Shown here: positions 24,690 through 32,804 of the stretch, one piece after another | Layout of the letters: the number at the start of each line of letters is the position of its first letter | Position numbering within the stretch: position 1 is the first letter of the stretch | Assembly (NCBI GenBank): GCA_045600225.1 | Contig: JAZRXL010000027.1 | Coordinates: 4,748-68,747, forward strand | Direction: 5' to 3' | Length of the DNA: 64,000 nt | Source of the DNA: UBA1181 sp045600225 | GTDB lineage: Bacteria; Bacteroidota; Bacteroidia; Bacteroidales; Paludibacteraceae | The notes under the pieces: model-generated | The model's input: the letters and a program-made list of their open reading frames with translations, nothing else | Told to the model about the DNA's origin: nothing | Database searches by the model: none | Translations under genes and position numbers: made by a program

Positions 24690-26036
24690 ATGAAAAACAT
24701 ACTTATCCATAAGGTAAAAATCATAAACGAGGGAAACTCATACAAGGGTTCCGTATTGATTGAGGGTGATAAAATCTCGAAGATTTTCAAGGATGAAGTT
24801 CCTGAGAACATACTAAAAAATGCGGAAATCATAGATGGAGAAGACAAGTGGTTATTACCAGGTGTAATAGACACGCACGTTCATTTCAGAGAACCAGGTC
24901 TAACTCAAAAAGGAGATTTTGAAAGCGAGTCGAAGGCCGCAGTTGCCGGTGGTGTTACATCCATAATGGACATGCCAAACACCAACCCTCAAACCACTTC
25001 CATGAAAGAGATTGACAACAAAATTGCTTTGGCAGAACAAAAATGCTTAACCAACTTCTCTTTCTATCTTGGTGCTACAAACGACAACATCGATGAGGTT
25101 GTAAATGTAGACAAAAGCAAGGTATGTGGTATCAAAGTGTTTGTTGGTGCATCAACAGGAAACATGAGAGTTGACAATCCTGCTATTTTGGAGAGAATAT
25201 TCAAAGAATCTCCTATCTTGGTTGCCACTCATAATGAGGATGAAGCCATGATCCAAGAGAACTTAGCAAAAGTAAAAGCGGAACTCGGAGATCAACCAAT
25301 TCCAATTTCTTACCACGAAATCATTAGAAACTCTGATGCTTGCTACAAGTCAACATCTAAAGTTATTGATTTGGCAAAGAAGTACGGAACCAAACTTCAT
25401 GTGCTTCATCTTACCACGGCAAAAGAGATGGCTCTATTCAACAACAAGCCATTGGAGGAAAAACAAATTACAGCAGAAACCTGTGTTGGTTATTTGTGGT
25501 TTGATGATAGAGATTACGAAAGATTAGGTGCGAAGATAAAATGCAACCCTTCTATCAAGAAAGAAAAAAGTAGAGTTAATCTACTAAAGGCCATAGAAGC
25601 AAATATCATTGACACAATTGCAACAGACCATGCTCCACACTTGGCAAGCGACAAAGAGGGAGACTGCCTACATGCAGCATCCGGATACCCTTCTATCCAA
25701 CACTCTCTTCAAATGATGTTGGAACTTGCAAAGAAAGGAAATTTCACAAGAGAGCAAGTTGTTGAAAAGATGTGCCACAACCCTGCTAAACTTTTCAACA
25801 TTGAAAAGAGAGGTTTCATCAGAAAAGGATTTTATGCAGATTTAGTTCTAGTTGAGCCTAACAATCCAACAAAAGTCACAAAAGAATCCTTGCAATACAA
25901 ATGCGGTTGGTCTCCTATGGAAGGAGAAACTCTCAACTACAAAATATGCAAGACATTGGTAAACGGAGTGGTAGTTTACGACGAAGGAGCATTCAACACT
26001 GACAAGAAAGGTAAGTTAATCTCATTTAGTCGATAA
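24690..26036 (+). CDS. pyrC: dihydroorotase (class I)
   Basis: Third step of pyrimidine synthesis, cyclising N-carbamoyl-aspartate. Metal ligands are in DTHVHFREPGLTQKGDF (residues about 58-74) with the bridging-lysine region CGIKVFVGASTG, HLTTAKEM and the catalytic ATDHAPH. Length (448) fits class I. The overall best fit is a catalytic dihydroorotase, although hydantoinase-like relatives exist. Confidence 0.93.
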   Translation: MKNILIHKVKIINEGNSYKGSVLIEGDKISKIFKDEVPENILKNAEIIDGEDKWLLPGVIDTHVHFREPGLTQKGDFESESKAAVAGGVTSIMDMPNTNPQTTSMKEIDNKIALAEQKCLTNFSFYLGATNDNIDEVVNVDKSKVCGIKVFVGASTGNMRVDNPAILERIFKESPILVATHNEDEAMIQENLAKVKAELGDQPIPISYHEIIRNSDACYKSTSKVIDLAKKYGTKLHVLHLTTAKEMALFNNKPLEEKQITAETCVGYLWFDDRDYERLGAKIKCNPSIKKEKSRVNLLKAIEANIIDTIATDHAPHLASDKEGDCLHAASGYPSIQHSLQMMLELAKKGNFTREQVVEKMCHNPAKLFNIEKRGFIRKGFYADLVLVEPNNPTKVTKESLQYKCGWSPMEGETLNYKICKTLVNGVVVYDEGAFNTDKKGKLISFSR

Positions 26037-26058
26037 GACAGGCAATATTGAATAATGG

Positions 26059-26086
26059 CAAGAGGATCTCGTTCGGGATCCTCTTG
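26059..26086 (+). terminator. pyrC terminator
   Basis: A perfect 10-bp stem caagaggatc / gatcctcttg, then T6. Confidence 0.8.
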
Positions 26087-26156
26087 TTTTTTGCGGTATT
26101 CGTCGACAAAAATCATCTGTTGGTCTAAATTAAAGAATCATCAACATTTTCTTCAA

Positions 26157-26164
26157 TAAATTTG
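26157..26164 (+). promoter_or_regulatory. -7 element for the TolC-like gene
   Basis: TAAATTTG about 20 nt before the ATG. Confidence 0.45.
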
Positions 26165-26184
26165 CAAACAAATCATATAGTATT

Positions 26185-27492
26185 ATGAATTACAAAATCA
26201 TTTTCTGCTCCATATTGATAGTACTTCAGTTTCAAGTCAATGCCCAAAAGGTGTGGAATATAGACGATTGCTTAAATTACGCGTTGGAGCAAAACATCGA
26301 CTTGCAAAAGGGACGAATCTCAACAGAAGAAAGCAAAATCAATATAAAACAAGCAAAAGCACAATGGCAACCAACCCTTTCTTTTTCCACCTCCCACTCC
26401 TTAAACAACAGTCCCTGGGTTCCGGAAGGCAAAGATCACACATCTTACAACGGGAACTACGGATTAGGTGCAGGATGGACTGTCTTTAATGGATTCAAAA
26501 GGAAATACGCCATCAAACAACAGGAAGTTCAAGGAGAAATTAGCAGAATATCAGAAGATGAAATCATAGAGAATTTGAAAATATCCGTACTCTCCTATTA
26601 CATACAAGTACTCTATGCAGAAGAAAATCTAAAAGTAAAGACTAGTTCCCTTGAAGTTGCAAAAGCGCAGGACGAAAGGTCTTCTCAACTTTACGAAGCA
26701 GGTGCAATATCAAAAAGCGATTATTCTCAAATCAAAGCTCAATACGTAAATGAATATCATCAGTACGTAGAGGCAAAGAATAACTTAACGGAAGCTAAAT
26801 TAAATCTAAAATTGCTTTTAAAGTTAAATGCTGACGAAGAGATGGAGGTACTCGTTCCTGTCATTTCAGAAGAGAGCATAACAAAAAGCCTTCCTAACAA
26901 AACCGAAATATACGAAACTGTTTTATCTACCCGACCTGAAATACAAGCAGCAAAATTAAACGAGGAAATATCTGAACTAAAGATAAAGGCCGCGAAATCG
27001 GGCTACTACCCAAGTATCAACCTAAGTGCAGGTGTTAGTACGGGACATAACAGCATATCCGACCTAAATTTTGGAGATCAAATGAAACAAAATTTCGGAG
27101 AAAATGTAGGGATATCGTTAAATTATTCGATTTTAGACAACAGAAACAGAAAATCTGAAGTAGAAAAGGCGAAGTTAGAAAAAAAATTAGTATATTTGCA
27201 GACAGATAAAATTAAGGACGACATGAGAAAACTTATTGAGTCTGCCTACAATGATGCAATTGCAGCTCAGTTAAGTTATGTAGCGTCAATCAGCAGTGAG
27301 GAGGCTGCGCAAGCAAGTTACGATCTCACAAAAGAAAAATACGAATTGGGAATCAAGAACCCTTATGAGATGTTGAATGAGAGGAATTCTTTACTAAACG
27401 CGCAAGAACAGACCCTACAAGCCAAGTATACGGCCATTCTAAACATACAGATTCTGAATGTTTATCAAGGGCTTCCAATCGTAATGGAATAG
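26185..27492 (+). CDS. TolC family outer membrane efflux protein
   Basis: 435 residues: signal peptide to QVNAQ, then two OEP repeats of long amphipathic coiled-coil helices (for example VWNIDDCLNYALEQNIDLQKG and STRPEIQAAKLNEEISELKIKAAKSGYYPSINLSAG). Forms the trimeric outer-membrane duct of a tripartite pump. No membrane-fusion protein or inner-membrane pump lies next to it, so its partner is elsewhere. Confidence 0.93.
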   Translation: MNYKIIFCSILIVLQFQVNAQKVWNIDDCLNYALEQNIDLQKGRISTEESKINIKQAKAQWQPTLSFSTSHSLNNSPWVPEGKDHTSYNGNYGLGAGWTVFNGFKRKYAIKQQEVQGEISRISEDEIIENLKISVLSYYIQVLYAEENLKVKTSSLEVAKAQDERSSQLYEAGAISKSDYSQIKAQYVNEYHQYVEAKNNLTEAKLNLKLLLKLNADEEMEVLVPVISEESITKSLPNKTEIYETVLSTRPEIQAAKLNEEISELKIKAAKSGYYPSINLSAGVSTGHNSISDLNFGDQMKQNFGENVGISLNYSILDNRNRKSEVEKAKLEKKLVYLQTDKIKDDMRKLIESAYNDAIAAQLSYVASISSEEAAQASYDLTKEKYELGIKNPYEMLNERNSLLNAQEQTLQAKYTAILNIQILNVYQGLPIVME

Positions 27493-27557
27493 ATAATATA
27501 GAAACTTTTTCATAATAGTGTTTGTTTTCATTTTTAGAACGAATAAACGTTCAGGGA

Positions 27558-27583
27558 AACACCAAGTTGGGAAACTTGGTGTT
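27558..27583 (+). terminator. terminator after the TolC-like gene
   Basis: A perfect 11-bp stem aacaccaagtt / aacttggtgtt with a 4-nt loop, then a T run. Confidence 0.8.
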
Positions 27584-27679
27584 TTTTCTTTATAAACCTT
27601 TTTCATGAACATTTCATTTTCAAACCTACTCATCCGTATTTATTATATACATATTGCAACATTTATGAGAAAAAAATCT

Positions 27680-27687
27680 TAAATTTG
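27680..27687 (+). promoter_or_regulatory. -7 element for pheS
   Basis: TAAATTTG 27 nt before the ATG at 27715. Confidence 0.5.
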
Positions 27688-27714
27688 CAGAATAAAAGAA
27701 TTAGAGGAAAGAAA

Positions 27715-28734
27715 ATGAAAGAGCGTATTAAAGAACTTTTAGAAGAAGTCAAGGGATTACAAGCAATCAACAAAGATGACTTAGAATCTTTAAGAATCAA
27801 GTACTTAAGCAAAAAAGGAAAGATTACTTCTTTGTTCAATGATTTCAGAACCGTTTCTAACGAGCAAAAAAGAGAAGTTGGTCAACTACTCAACGACCTA
27901 AAAAATACCGCTCAAGAAAAAATCAACGAACTTAAGTCAAGTTTAGACAGCAAAGAATCAGAGGAGAACAAATTAGACCTAACCCGTACCCCAGATCCAA
28001 TAGAACTAGGTACAAGACACCCTCTATCCATCGTTAAAACAGAGATTGCCGACATTTTTGGACGTTTGGGCTTTGTTGTTGCAGAGGGTCCTGAAGTCGA
28101 AGACGACTGGCATGTGTTTTCAGCACTTAACTTCCCTCCAGAACACCCTGCGAGAGATATGCAAGACACATTCTTTGTAACAAGAGATCCAGATGTTCTA
28201 CTACGCACTCACACCTCTTCTGTTCAAACAAGAATAATGACCACCCAAGAACCTCCTATTAGAGTTCTTTGTCCTGGTCGTGTTTACAGAAACGAGGCGA
28301 TATCTTACAGAGCACACTGCTTCTTCCACCAAGTGGAAGGATTATATATCGATAAGAATGTTTCTTTCGCAGACTTAAAGCAAGCCTTACTTTATTTTGC
28401 AAAAGAGATGTTCGGAGAAGGAACCAAGATTAGATTGCGTCCTTCATACTTCCCATTCACAGAGCCATCTGCCGAAATGGATATTTCTTGTAACCTATGC
28501 GGAGGAAAGGGTTGCCAATTCTGTAAAGGAACTGGCTGGGTTGAAATTCTTGGATGCGGAATGGTAGATCCCAATGTACTTGAGAGCTGTGGAATCGATA
28601 GCAAGGTATATTCCGGATACGCATTTGGAATGGGTATAGAGCGTATAACAAACCTTAAGTACCAAGTAAAAGACTTGCGTATGTTCTCAGAAAACGACGT
28701 GAGATTCTTGGATCAATTCAAATCAGCATATTAA
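27715..28734 (+). CDS. pheS: phenylalanine--tRNA ligase alpha subunit
   Basis: Catalytic alpha subunit of the (alphabeta)2 class II synthetase. The N-terminal coiled-coil arm precedes the catalytic core with HPLSIVKTEI, motif 2 (RVYRNEAISYRAHCFFHQVEG), a Cys-rich insert (CNLCGGKGCQFCKGTGW) and motif 3 (GMGIERIT). ATG 27715 is chosen because the upstream in-frame TTG lies in the promoter box. pheT is not adjacent, as in many Bacteroidota. Confidence 0.97.
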   Translation: MKERIKELLEEVKGLQAINKDDLESLRIKYLSKKGKITSLFNDFRTVSNEQKREVGQLLNDLKNTAQEKINELKSSLDSKESEENKLDLTRTPDPIELGTRHPLSIVKTEIADIFGRLGFVVAEGPEVEDDWHVFSALNFPPEHPARDMQDTFFVTRDPDVLLRTHTSSVQTRIMTTQEPPIRVLCPGRVYRNEAISYRAHCFFHQVEGLYIDKNVSFADLKQALLYFAKEMFGEGTKIRLRPSYFPFTEPSAEMDISCNLCGGKGCQFCKGTGWVEILGCGMVDPNVLESCGIDSKVYSGYAFGMGIERITNLKYQVKDLRMFSENDVRFLDQFKSAY

Positions 28735-28756
28735 CCAGAAAAAACACGATAAAAAA

Positions 28757-29113
28757 ATGGCAAAAGAAGTTATCGGTAGCGAACACAACACGCTTGCCTT
28801 CGGAACAAAAGTCGTAGGAGACATCTATGCAGAAAGCGGTTTCCGTTTAGACGGCGTAATCGAAGGAACGATGGAATGCAAAGGGAAAGTCGTTATCGGA
28901 GAGAAAGGAGAGCTAACAGGAACCCTAACCTGTGCCAATGCAGAGATTTTAGGAAAAGTCAAAGGAACTCTTCACATATCTGACACACTAACCTTAAAAT
29001 CAACAGCAAAAGTAGAAGGAGACATCGACACTAAAGTTTTATCTATAGAGCCACAAGCAGTATTTACTGGTTCTTGCGATATGAGTGGAGAAAAATCTTC
29101 TGCAAAAGAATAA
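28757..29113 (+). CDS. bactofilin (polymer-forming cytoskeletal protein)
   Basis: 118 residues. A beta-helical bactofilin domain spans about residues 10-105, with stacked short repeats (GTKVVGDIYAESGFRLDGVIEG, GKVVIGEKGELTGTL, ILGKVKGTLHISDTL). Bactofilins polymerise without nucleotide and scaffold envelope or cell-shape functions. It lies 22 bp after pheS and is closed by a strong terminator. Confidence 0.93.
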   Translation: MAKEVIGSEHNTLAFGTKVVGDIYAESGFRLDGVIEGTMECKGKVVIGEKGELTGTLTCANAEILGKVKGTLHISDTLTLKSTAKVEGDIDTKVLSIEPQAVFTGSCDMSGEKSSAKE

Positions 29114-29125
29114 GCATTCAGATGC

Positions 29126-29166
29126 AAAAAAGGAGGGACGGAAAAAATTTCCGTCCCTCCTTTTTT
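29126..29166. terminator. terminator between the bactofilin and DUF3276 genes
   Basis: A perfect 19-bp stem (aaaaaaggagggacggaaa and its complement) around 3 nt. A and T tracts flank both sides, so it can serve both convergent genes. Confidence 0.85.
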
Positions 29167-29181
29167 ATGTTCACCATTAAA

Positions 29182-29529
29182 TCATCCAAAATCTATCTCA
29201 AAACGGCTCGAAGCATTTTCATCTTCCTTCTTAGGCTCCGTTTCAATACCTTTTTCGCAATTATTAATGTAGTTAATCACCTCGTCCATTCCGGCCCTGA
29301 ACTTCTCGAAATCCTCCTTATAAAGGAAAATCTTATGCTTTTCAAAAGAAACCTGAGATTCATCACCCACAAACTTCTTCTTACTCTCCGTAATAGCCAA
29401 GAACAATTCATCCTTACGATTACGCTTTACATCTAAGTAATAGATGCGTTTTCCTGCTTTTAAAGCCTTCGAATAAACAATCTCCTGATCTCGCTTATCC
29501 GTGTCCAACCTCTTTTCTTCCATAACCAA
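29182..29529 (-). CDS. DUF3276 (PUR-alpha-like) nucleic-acid-binding protein
   Basis: About 115 residues. The PUR-like fold is recognised from IVYSKALKAGKRIYYLDVKRNRKDELFLAITESKK and IFLYKEDFEKFRAGMDEVINYI. Related Borrelia BpuR binds single-stranded DNA and RNA. Start may be the first ATG (29529) or the one two codons later; both fit. Confidence 0.9.
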   Translation of the reverse strand: MVMEEKRLDTDKRDQEIVYSKALKAGKRIYYLDVKRNRKDELFLAITESKKKFVGDESQVSFEKHKIFLYKEDFEKFRAGMDEVINYINNCEKGIETEPKKEDENASSRFEIDFG

Positions 29530-29570
29530 TCTCCTTTAAATTTTATTCATTCAATAGAAACGAAATCGGT

Positions 29571-29601
29571 CAAATGTATGTATTTTTTTTTAAAACAACA
29601 A
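29571..29601 (-). promoter_or_regulatory. promoter of the DUF3276 gene
   Basis: Minus strand TTG (29599-29601), 20 nt, TACATTTG (29571-29578), about 42 nt before the ATG. Confidence 0.7.
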
Positions 29602-29687
29602 TTTTTTTAATAAATTTTTAACAATAATGATAGGTCTACTCATTTAATTTATCCATTAAACACAACATATCACACACATAGCATAAT

Positions 29688-29744
29688 TGAGAAATCTATC
29701 CAATATAATAGGAGCACAACGTTACACGATGTGTAGATTTCTCA
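29688..29744. repeat. inverted repeat in the gap 29602-29795
   Basis: tgagaaatcta (29688-29698) is perfectly complementary to 29734-29744, with a 35-nt loop. No gene or T run follows. It may be a structured transcript end, or debris of an older element. Confidence 0.35.
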
Positions 29745-29795
29745 TCACCTTCTGCTCTATGCTACTACTTTCCTTGACCAACAGTATGTAAATTA

Positions 29796-31490
29796 TCACA
29801 TAATCTTATCTGCGGGAGCAACAGATTTCAGATTCATCTGATCCTCTATAGAGGACGTTTTTATTTTATCCAACTCTATAATCTCCTTCTCCAACTTCTC
29901 TTTATACTCTTTAAGAAGGGACTTATACTCTTCCGTATCTCGGATATTATCCAAATCCCAATCTGTCTCTATATGATGGAATCTATTAAAACCTGCATCT
30001 AATGCTTTTTTCAAGAAATCGACAGCCTCCGTCTTTTTATTCATTAAAGAATAAACACAAGCTTTGTTATAATAGTAACCAGATTTGTCTTTTTCATCTT
30101 CTTTCATTTGCTTATCAAAAGCAGCAAAAGCCTCGTCTGTTCTTCCTAAGAAATAGAGAGCATAGGCAGACACAAAAGTTGTATAATCAGGATCCAACTC
30201 CAAAACCTTCTTAAAATCAGCCTCCGCCAAAGATTGTTTTCCTAGTTTAAGGTAACATCTTCCTCGATGGCTATAACTAGCAACGGTCTTAGGAGCCAAG
30301 ACGATAGCCATATTCAAATCTTCTACAGCCTCCTCATACTTCTTTTGCATAATCTTTAGCACAGCTCTCTTCCTATATGCATAATTATAATCAACCTCTT
30401 GCTTCACATATCGATCTGCTGAAGCCATAGCATTGTCCATGTCATACATATAAGCATACAAATCAATCTTAGTTGCAAGATCTCCCGCATCTGTAGAGTC
30501 CAATTTCGAAGCCAAGTCAATATACTTCATTGAGTTCTTAAAATGGCCCAGCTGTTTATAGCAATAAGACAATCGACGAACAATACCAGAAGAGAATTCC
30601 AAAGAAAGTGCCTTATCATAATAAGGAAGTGCCGACTTAAACTCATTAGATGCCTCATACACCTCACCTATATAGAATGGCCATTGAAAATCATCAGCAT
30701 TCTTCATCATCTGAACCTTTAATTTAGGAATCATTAATTGCCTAGCTTCTTCTTTCAAAGTCAACATAAGAAGAAGAGTCTTTTTATGATTTGGATACAA
30801 CAGAAGAGCATTCAATATATTATCTGTTGCCTCATCATATTTTTTCAGTTGTAACTGAGACTCCGCACGAAAAGCATAAGCGTCAACATACTCTTTATCT
30901 AAAGCAGTTGCTGCATCAAAATATTTTATTGCCTCCTCATATTTTTCCACCTCTTTCAAATTTCTACCCAATCCCATGTGAGCCACTACACTTCCCGGGT
31001 TTAGACTTAAAATCTTTTTATAATCAGACTCTGCTTGCGCATACTTTCCTTGATAAAAATAGATATCAGCACGCTCAACATATAGCTCTGGAGTCTTTGG
31101 CTCCACCTTTATTCCTGCATTTAATTCATTCAAGGCCTTTACGGTGTCATTCATAGACAAATAGATATAGGAACGCTTTGCGTAAGTATCAAGCAAATAA
31201 GGAGTATCCTTGGATGGCAGGTATTTCAACGCAAGTTCAAATGCCTCCAATGCTCTTCCGTACTCTTTATAGCGTAAACTTATATAACCCATCCAATATT
31301 GGGCGTAACCGCTTTTGGGATTGTCAATAGACTCCTTATGAAAATAATCGTAGGCATTGCTATAGTCTTGCTGCTCTACCAATTCCAAACCCTTCTTAAA
31401 ATTGAAAGACTCAGGACGGGACAATCCTGGACCTTTTGCATAGATAGAGCAACCACACAATAGGAAAATAAATAAAAAGATTTTTCTCAT
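29796..31490 (-). CDS. exported TPR-repeat protein
   Basis: 564 residues from the ATG at 31490; this is the first ATG giving a signal peptide (MRKIFLFIFLLCGCSIYAKG), and the 71-residue extension upstream overlaps a pseudogene on the other strand. The mature part is nearly all tetratricopeptide repeats (at least ten, for example AQYWMGYISLRYKEYGRALEA and ELYVERADIYFYQGKYAQAE). Such proteins are periplasmic or surface scaffolds; no partner is evident. Confidence 0.88.
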   Translation of the reverse strand: MRKIFLFIFLLCGCSIYAKGPGLSRPESFNFKKGLELVEQQDYSNAYDYFHKESIDNPKSGYAQYWMGYISLRYKEYGRALEAFELALKYLPSKDTPYLLDTYAKRSYIYLSMNDTVKALNELNAGIKVEPKTPELYVERADIYFYQGKYAQAESDYKKILSLNPGSVVAHMGLGRNLKEVEKYEEAIKYFDAATALDKEYVDAYAFRAESQLQLKKYDEATDNILNALLLYPNHKKTLLLMLTLKEEARQLMIPKLKVQMMKNADDFQWPFYIGEVYEASNEFKSALPYYDKALSLEFSSGIVRRLSYCYKQLGHFKNSMKYIDLASKLDSTDAGDLATKIDLYAYMYDMDNAMASADRYVKQEVDYNYAYRKRAVLKIMQKKYEEAVEDLNMAIVLAPKTVASYSHRGRCYLKLGKQSLAEADFKKVLELDPDYTTFVSAYALYFLGRTDEAFAAFDKQMKEDEKDKSGYYYNKACVYSLMNKKTEAVDFLKKALDAGFNRFHHIETDWDLDNIRDTEEYKSLLKEYKEKLEKEIIELDKIKTSSIEDQMNLKSVAPADKIM

Positions 31491-31541
31491 TACCATAAAA
31501 TTTAATTCGCAATTCATAAAATCGCTTTCAAAACGACAAAA

Positions 31542-31549
31542 CAAAAATA
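31542..31549 (-). promoter_or_regulatory. -7 element for the exported TPR protein
   Basis: TATTTTTG on the minus strand about 50 nt before the ATG. Confidence 0.4.
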
Positions 31550-31617
31550 AAGCGGATATGTCATAATTACAATAAACAAATCCTAAAAAAAGCAAAAAAA
31601 ACGGAATAGCAATAAAG

Positions 31618-31803
31618 AACAACTCCTGCAAGGAACACGTCCTCGACCTGTTAGGAGGATCTTGATCAACCATGATGGGATGCGAACGACTCGGAGGAAT
31701 CAACTACTCGATGGAGTTCGACCCTCACTACTGCGACGTAATCATTGCAAGATGGGAGAAAATGACCAAAAGAAAGGCTAGTTGCTTTCATTCAGCTTCT
31801 TAG
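31618..31803 (+). pseudogene. decayed DNA methyltransferase C-terminal fragment
   Basis: Read on the plus strand, the frame gives NNSCKEHVLDLLGGS, a TGA stop, then STMMGCERLGG followed by INYSMEFDPHYCDVIIARW and EKMTKRKA, ending at TAG (31801). This is the S-adenosylmethionine-binding motif I (DLFGGSGST) and C-terminus (DPxYxDVIIxRWE) of phage-type N6/N4 DNA methyltransferases. The TGA sits exactly where the Gly of GGSGST should be. The catalytic (D/N)PP(Y/F) motif and the rest of the gene are absent. It is a remnant of a prophage or restriction-modification gene. Confidence 0.8.
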
Positions 31804-31852
31804 TATGGGACTTCCTCCGTACTCGGAATACAACTCTTCGATAAAAAAAACG

Positions 31853-31889
31853 AAAGGAGGGCATATCTTATTTCGATATGTCCTCCTTT
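31853..31889 (-). terminator. terminator of the rplU-rpmA operon
   Basis: A 15-bp stem with one wobble (aaaggagggcatatc / gatatgtcctccttt) followed on the minus strand by a T8 tract. Confidence 0.75.
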
Positions 31890-31915
31890 TTATAACAAAA
31901 CTCTATCTATATAGA

Positions 31916-32179
31916 TTAGTTTGCCTCAACTGGTTGTACAGAAACGAATGAGCGATCATTTGCCTTCTTTCTGAAAACTACAACACCGTCAACCAAAGCA
32001 AACAAAGTATGATCCTTACCCATACCTACGTTCTCACCTGGATGGTGAACTGTACCACGTTGACGAATCAAAATGTTACCAGCCTTTGCGAATTGACCAC
32101 CAAAAATTTTAACTCCGAGTCGCTTACTTGCTGACTCACGACCGTTCTTGGAACTACCAACACCTTTTTTGTGTGCCAT
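31916..32179 (-). CDS. rpmA: 50S ribosomal protein L27
   Basis: 87 residues. Starts MAHKKGVGSSKNGRES and carries the conserved GGQFAKAGNILIRQRGT and GMGKDHTLFAL. The N-terminus reaches the peptidyl-transferase centre. It begins with the mature-type AHKKG sequence, so the Firmicutes-type N-terminal cleavage is not needed. 18 bp after rplU. Confidence 0.98.
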   Translation of the reverse strand: MAHKKGVGSSKNGRESASKRLGVKIFGGQFAKAGNILIRQRGTVHHPGENVGMGKDHTLFALVDGVVVFRKKANDRSFVSVQPVEAN

Positions 32180-32197
32180 GTTTCTAAATTTTTAAAA

Positions 32198-32509
32198 TTA
32201 AGCAACTACGTTATTAATCTTTAACTCTGTCATACATTGACGATGACCATTCAACTTACGGTATCCTTTTCTTCTCTTCTTGTGGAATACTAATACCTTG
32301 TCACCTTTAACGTGAGATACAACCTCAGCAACTACCTTTGCTCCAGAGATTGTAGGAGCACCTACAGTGACACTTCCGTTGTTGTCTACCAACAACACTT
32401 TGTCGAACTCTACAACAGAACCTTGTTCTGCAGCTAAACGATGAACGAACAACTTCTGGTCTTTCTCAACTTTGAATTGTTGTCCAGCAATTTCTACAAT
32501 AGCGTACAT
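32198..32509 (-). CDS. rplU: 50S ribosomal protein L21
   Basis: 103 residues: YAIVEIAGQQFKVEKDQKLFVHRL at the start and VFHKKRRKGYRKLNGHRQ near the end. Usual rplU-rpmA order. The 5' leader is about 70 nt; a possible autoregulatory structure there was not resolved. Confidence 0.98.
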   Translation of the reverse strand: MYAIVEIAGQQFKVEKDQKLFVHRLAAEQGSVVEFDKVLLVDNNGSVTVGAPTISGAKVVAEVVSHVKGDKVLVFHKKRRKGYRKLNGHRQCMTELKINNVVA

Positions 32510-32584
32510 TATTTTAACTATTTTATGTTACGTCCGGTGGTGGGCTTTCACCTCTTATTCGAACCACGAAGGACAAATCGGGTG

Positions 32585-32592
32585 CAAAGATA
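32585..32592 (-). promoter_or_regulatory. -7 element for rplU-rpmA
   Basis: TATCTTTG on the minus strand about 75 nt before the rplU ATG. Confidence 0.5.
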
Positions 32593-32804
32593 AAACTTTT
32601 CCACTTTACAACCCATCTTTTTTATGTATTTTTTTCTTTTCTGTATAAAAAAAGTCATGAGTAATGAGTAGGTCTACTTCTGCAATCCCTATTCCATCCA
32701 AGAGGAAAGTTTTCTTCTTGTATTAGAAGAGGACAGAGGGACTCTTCAATCCGTCATACTCGCAATGAAAAACGAAGCCATGTACATACTCTCTTTCTAA
32801 ATGG

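Noticed and set aside
27685..27714. TTG start for pheS at 27685
   Set aside because: Same reason: it overlaps the -7 element, and ATG 27715 begins the normal coiled-coil arm.
31491..31703. N-terminal extension of the TPR protein to 31703
   Set aside because: The extension lacks export signals, is antisense to the methyltransferase remnant, and the ATG at 31490 starts a good signal peptide.
32640..32800. Possible gene fragment or repeat remnant between rplU and the ABC ATPase
   Set aside because: Some stretches look like translated peptide but stops interrupt all frames and no family could be named; left as unexplained intergenic sequence.
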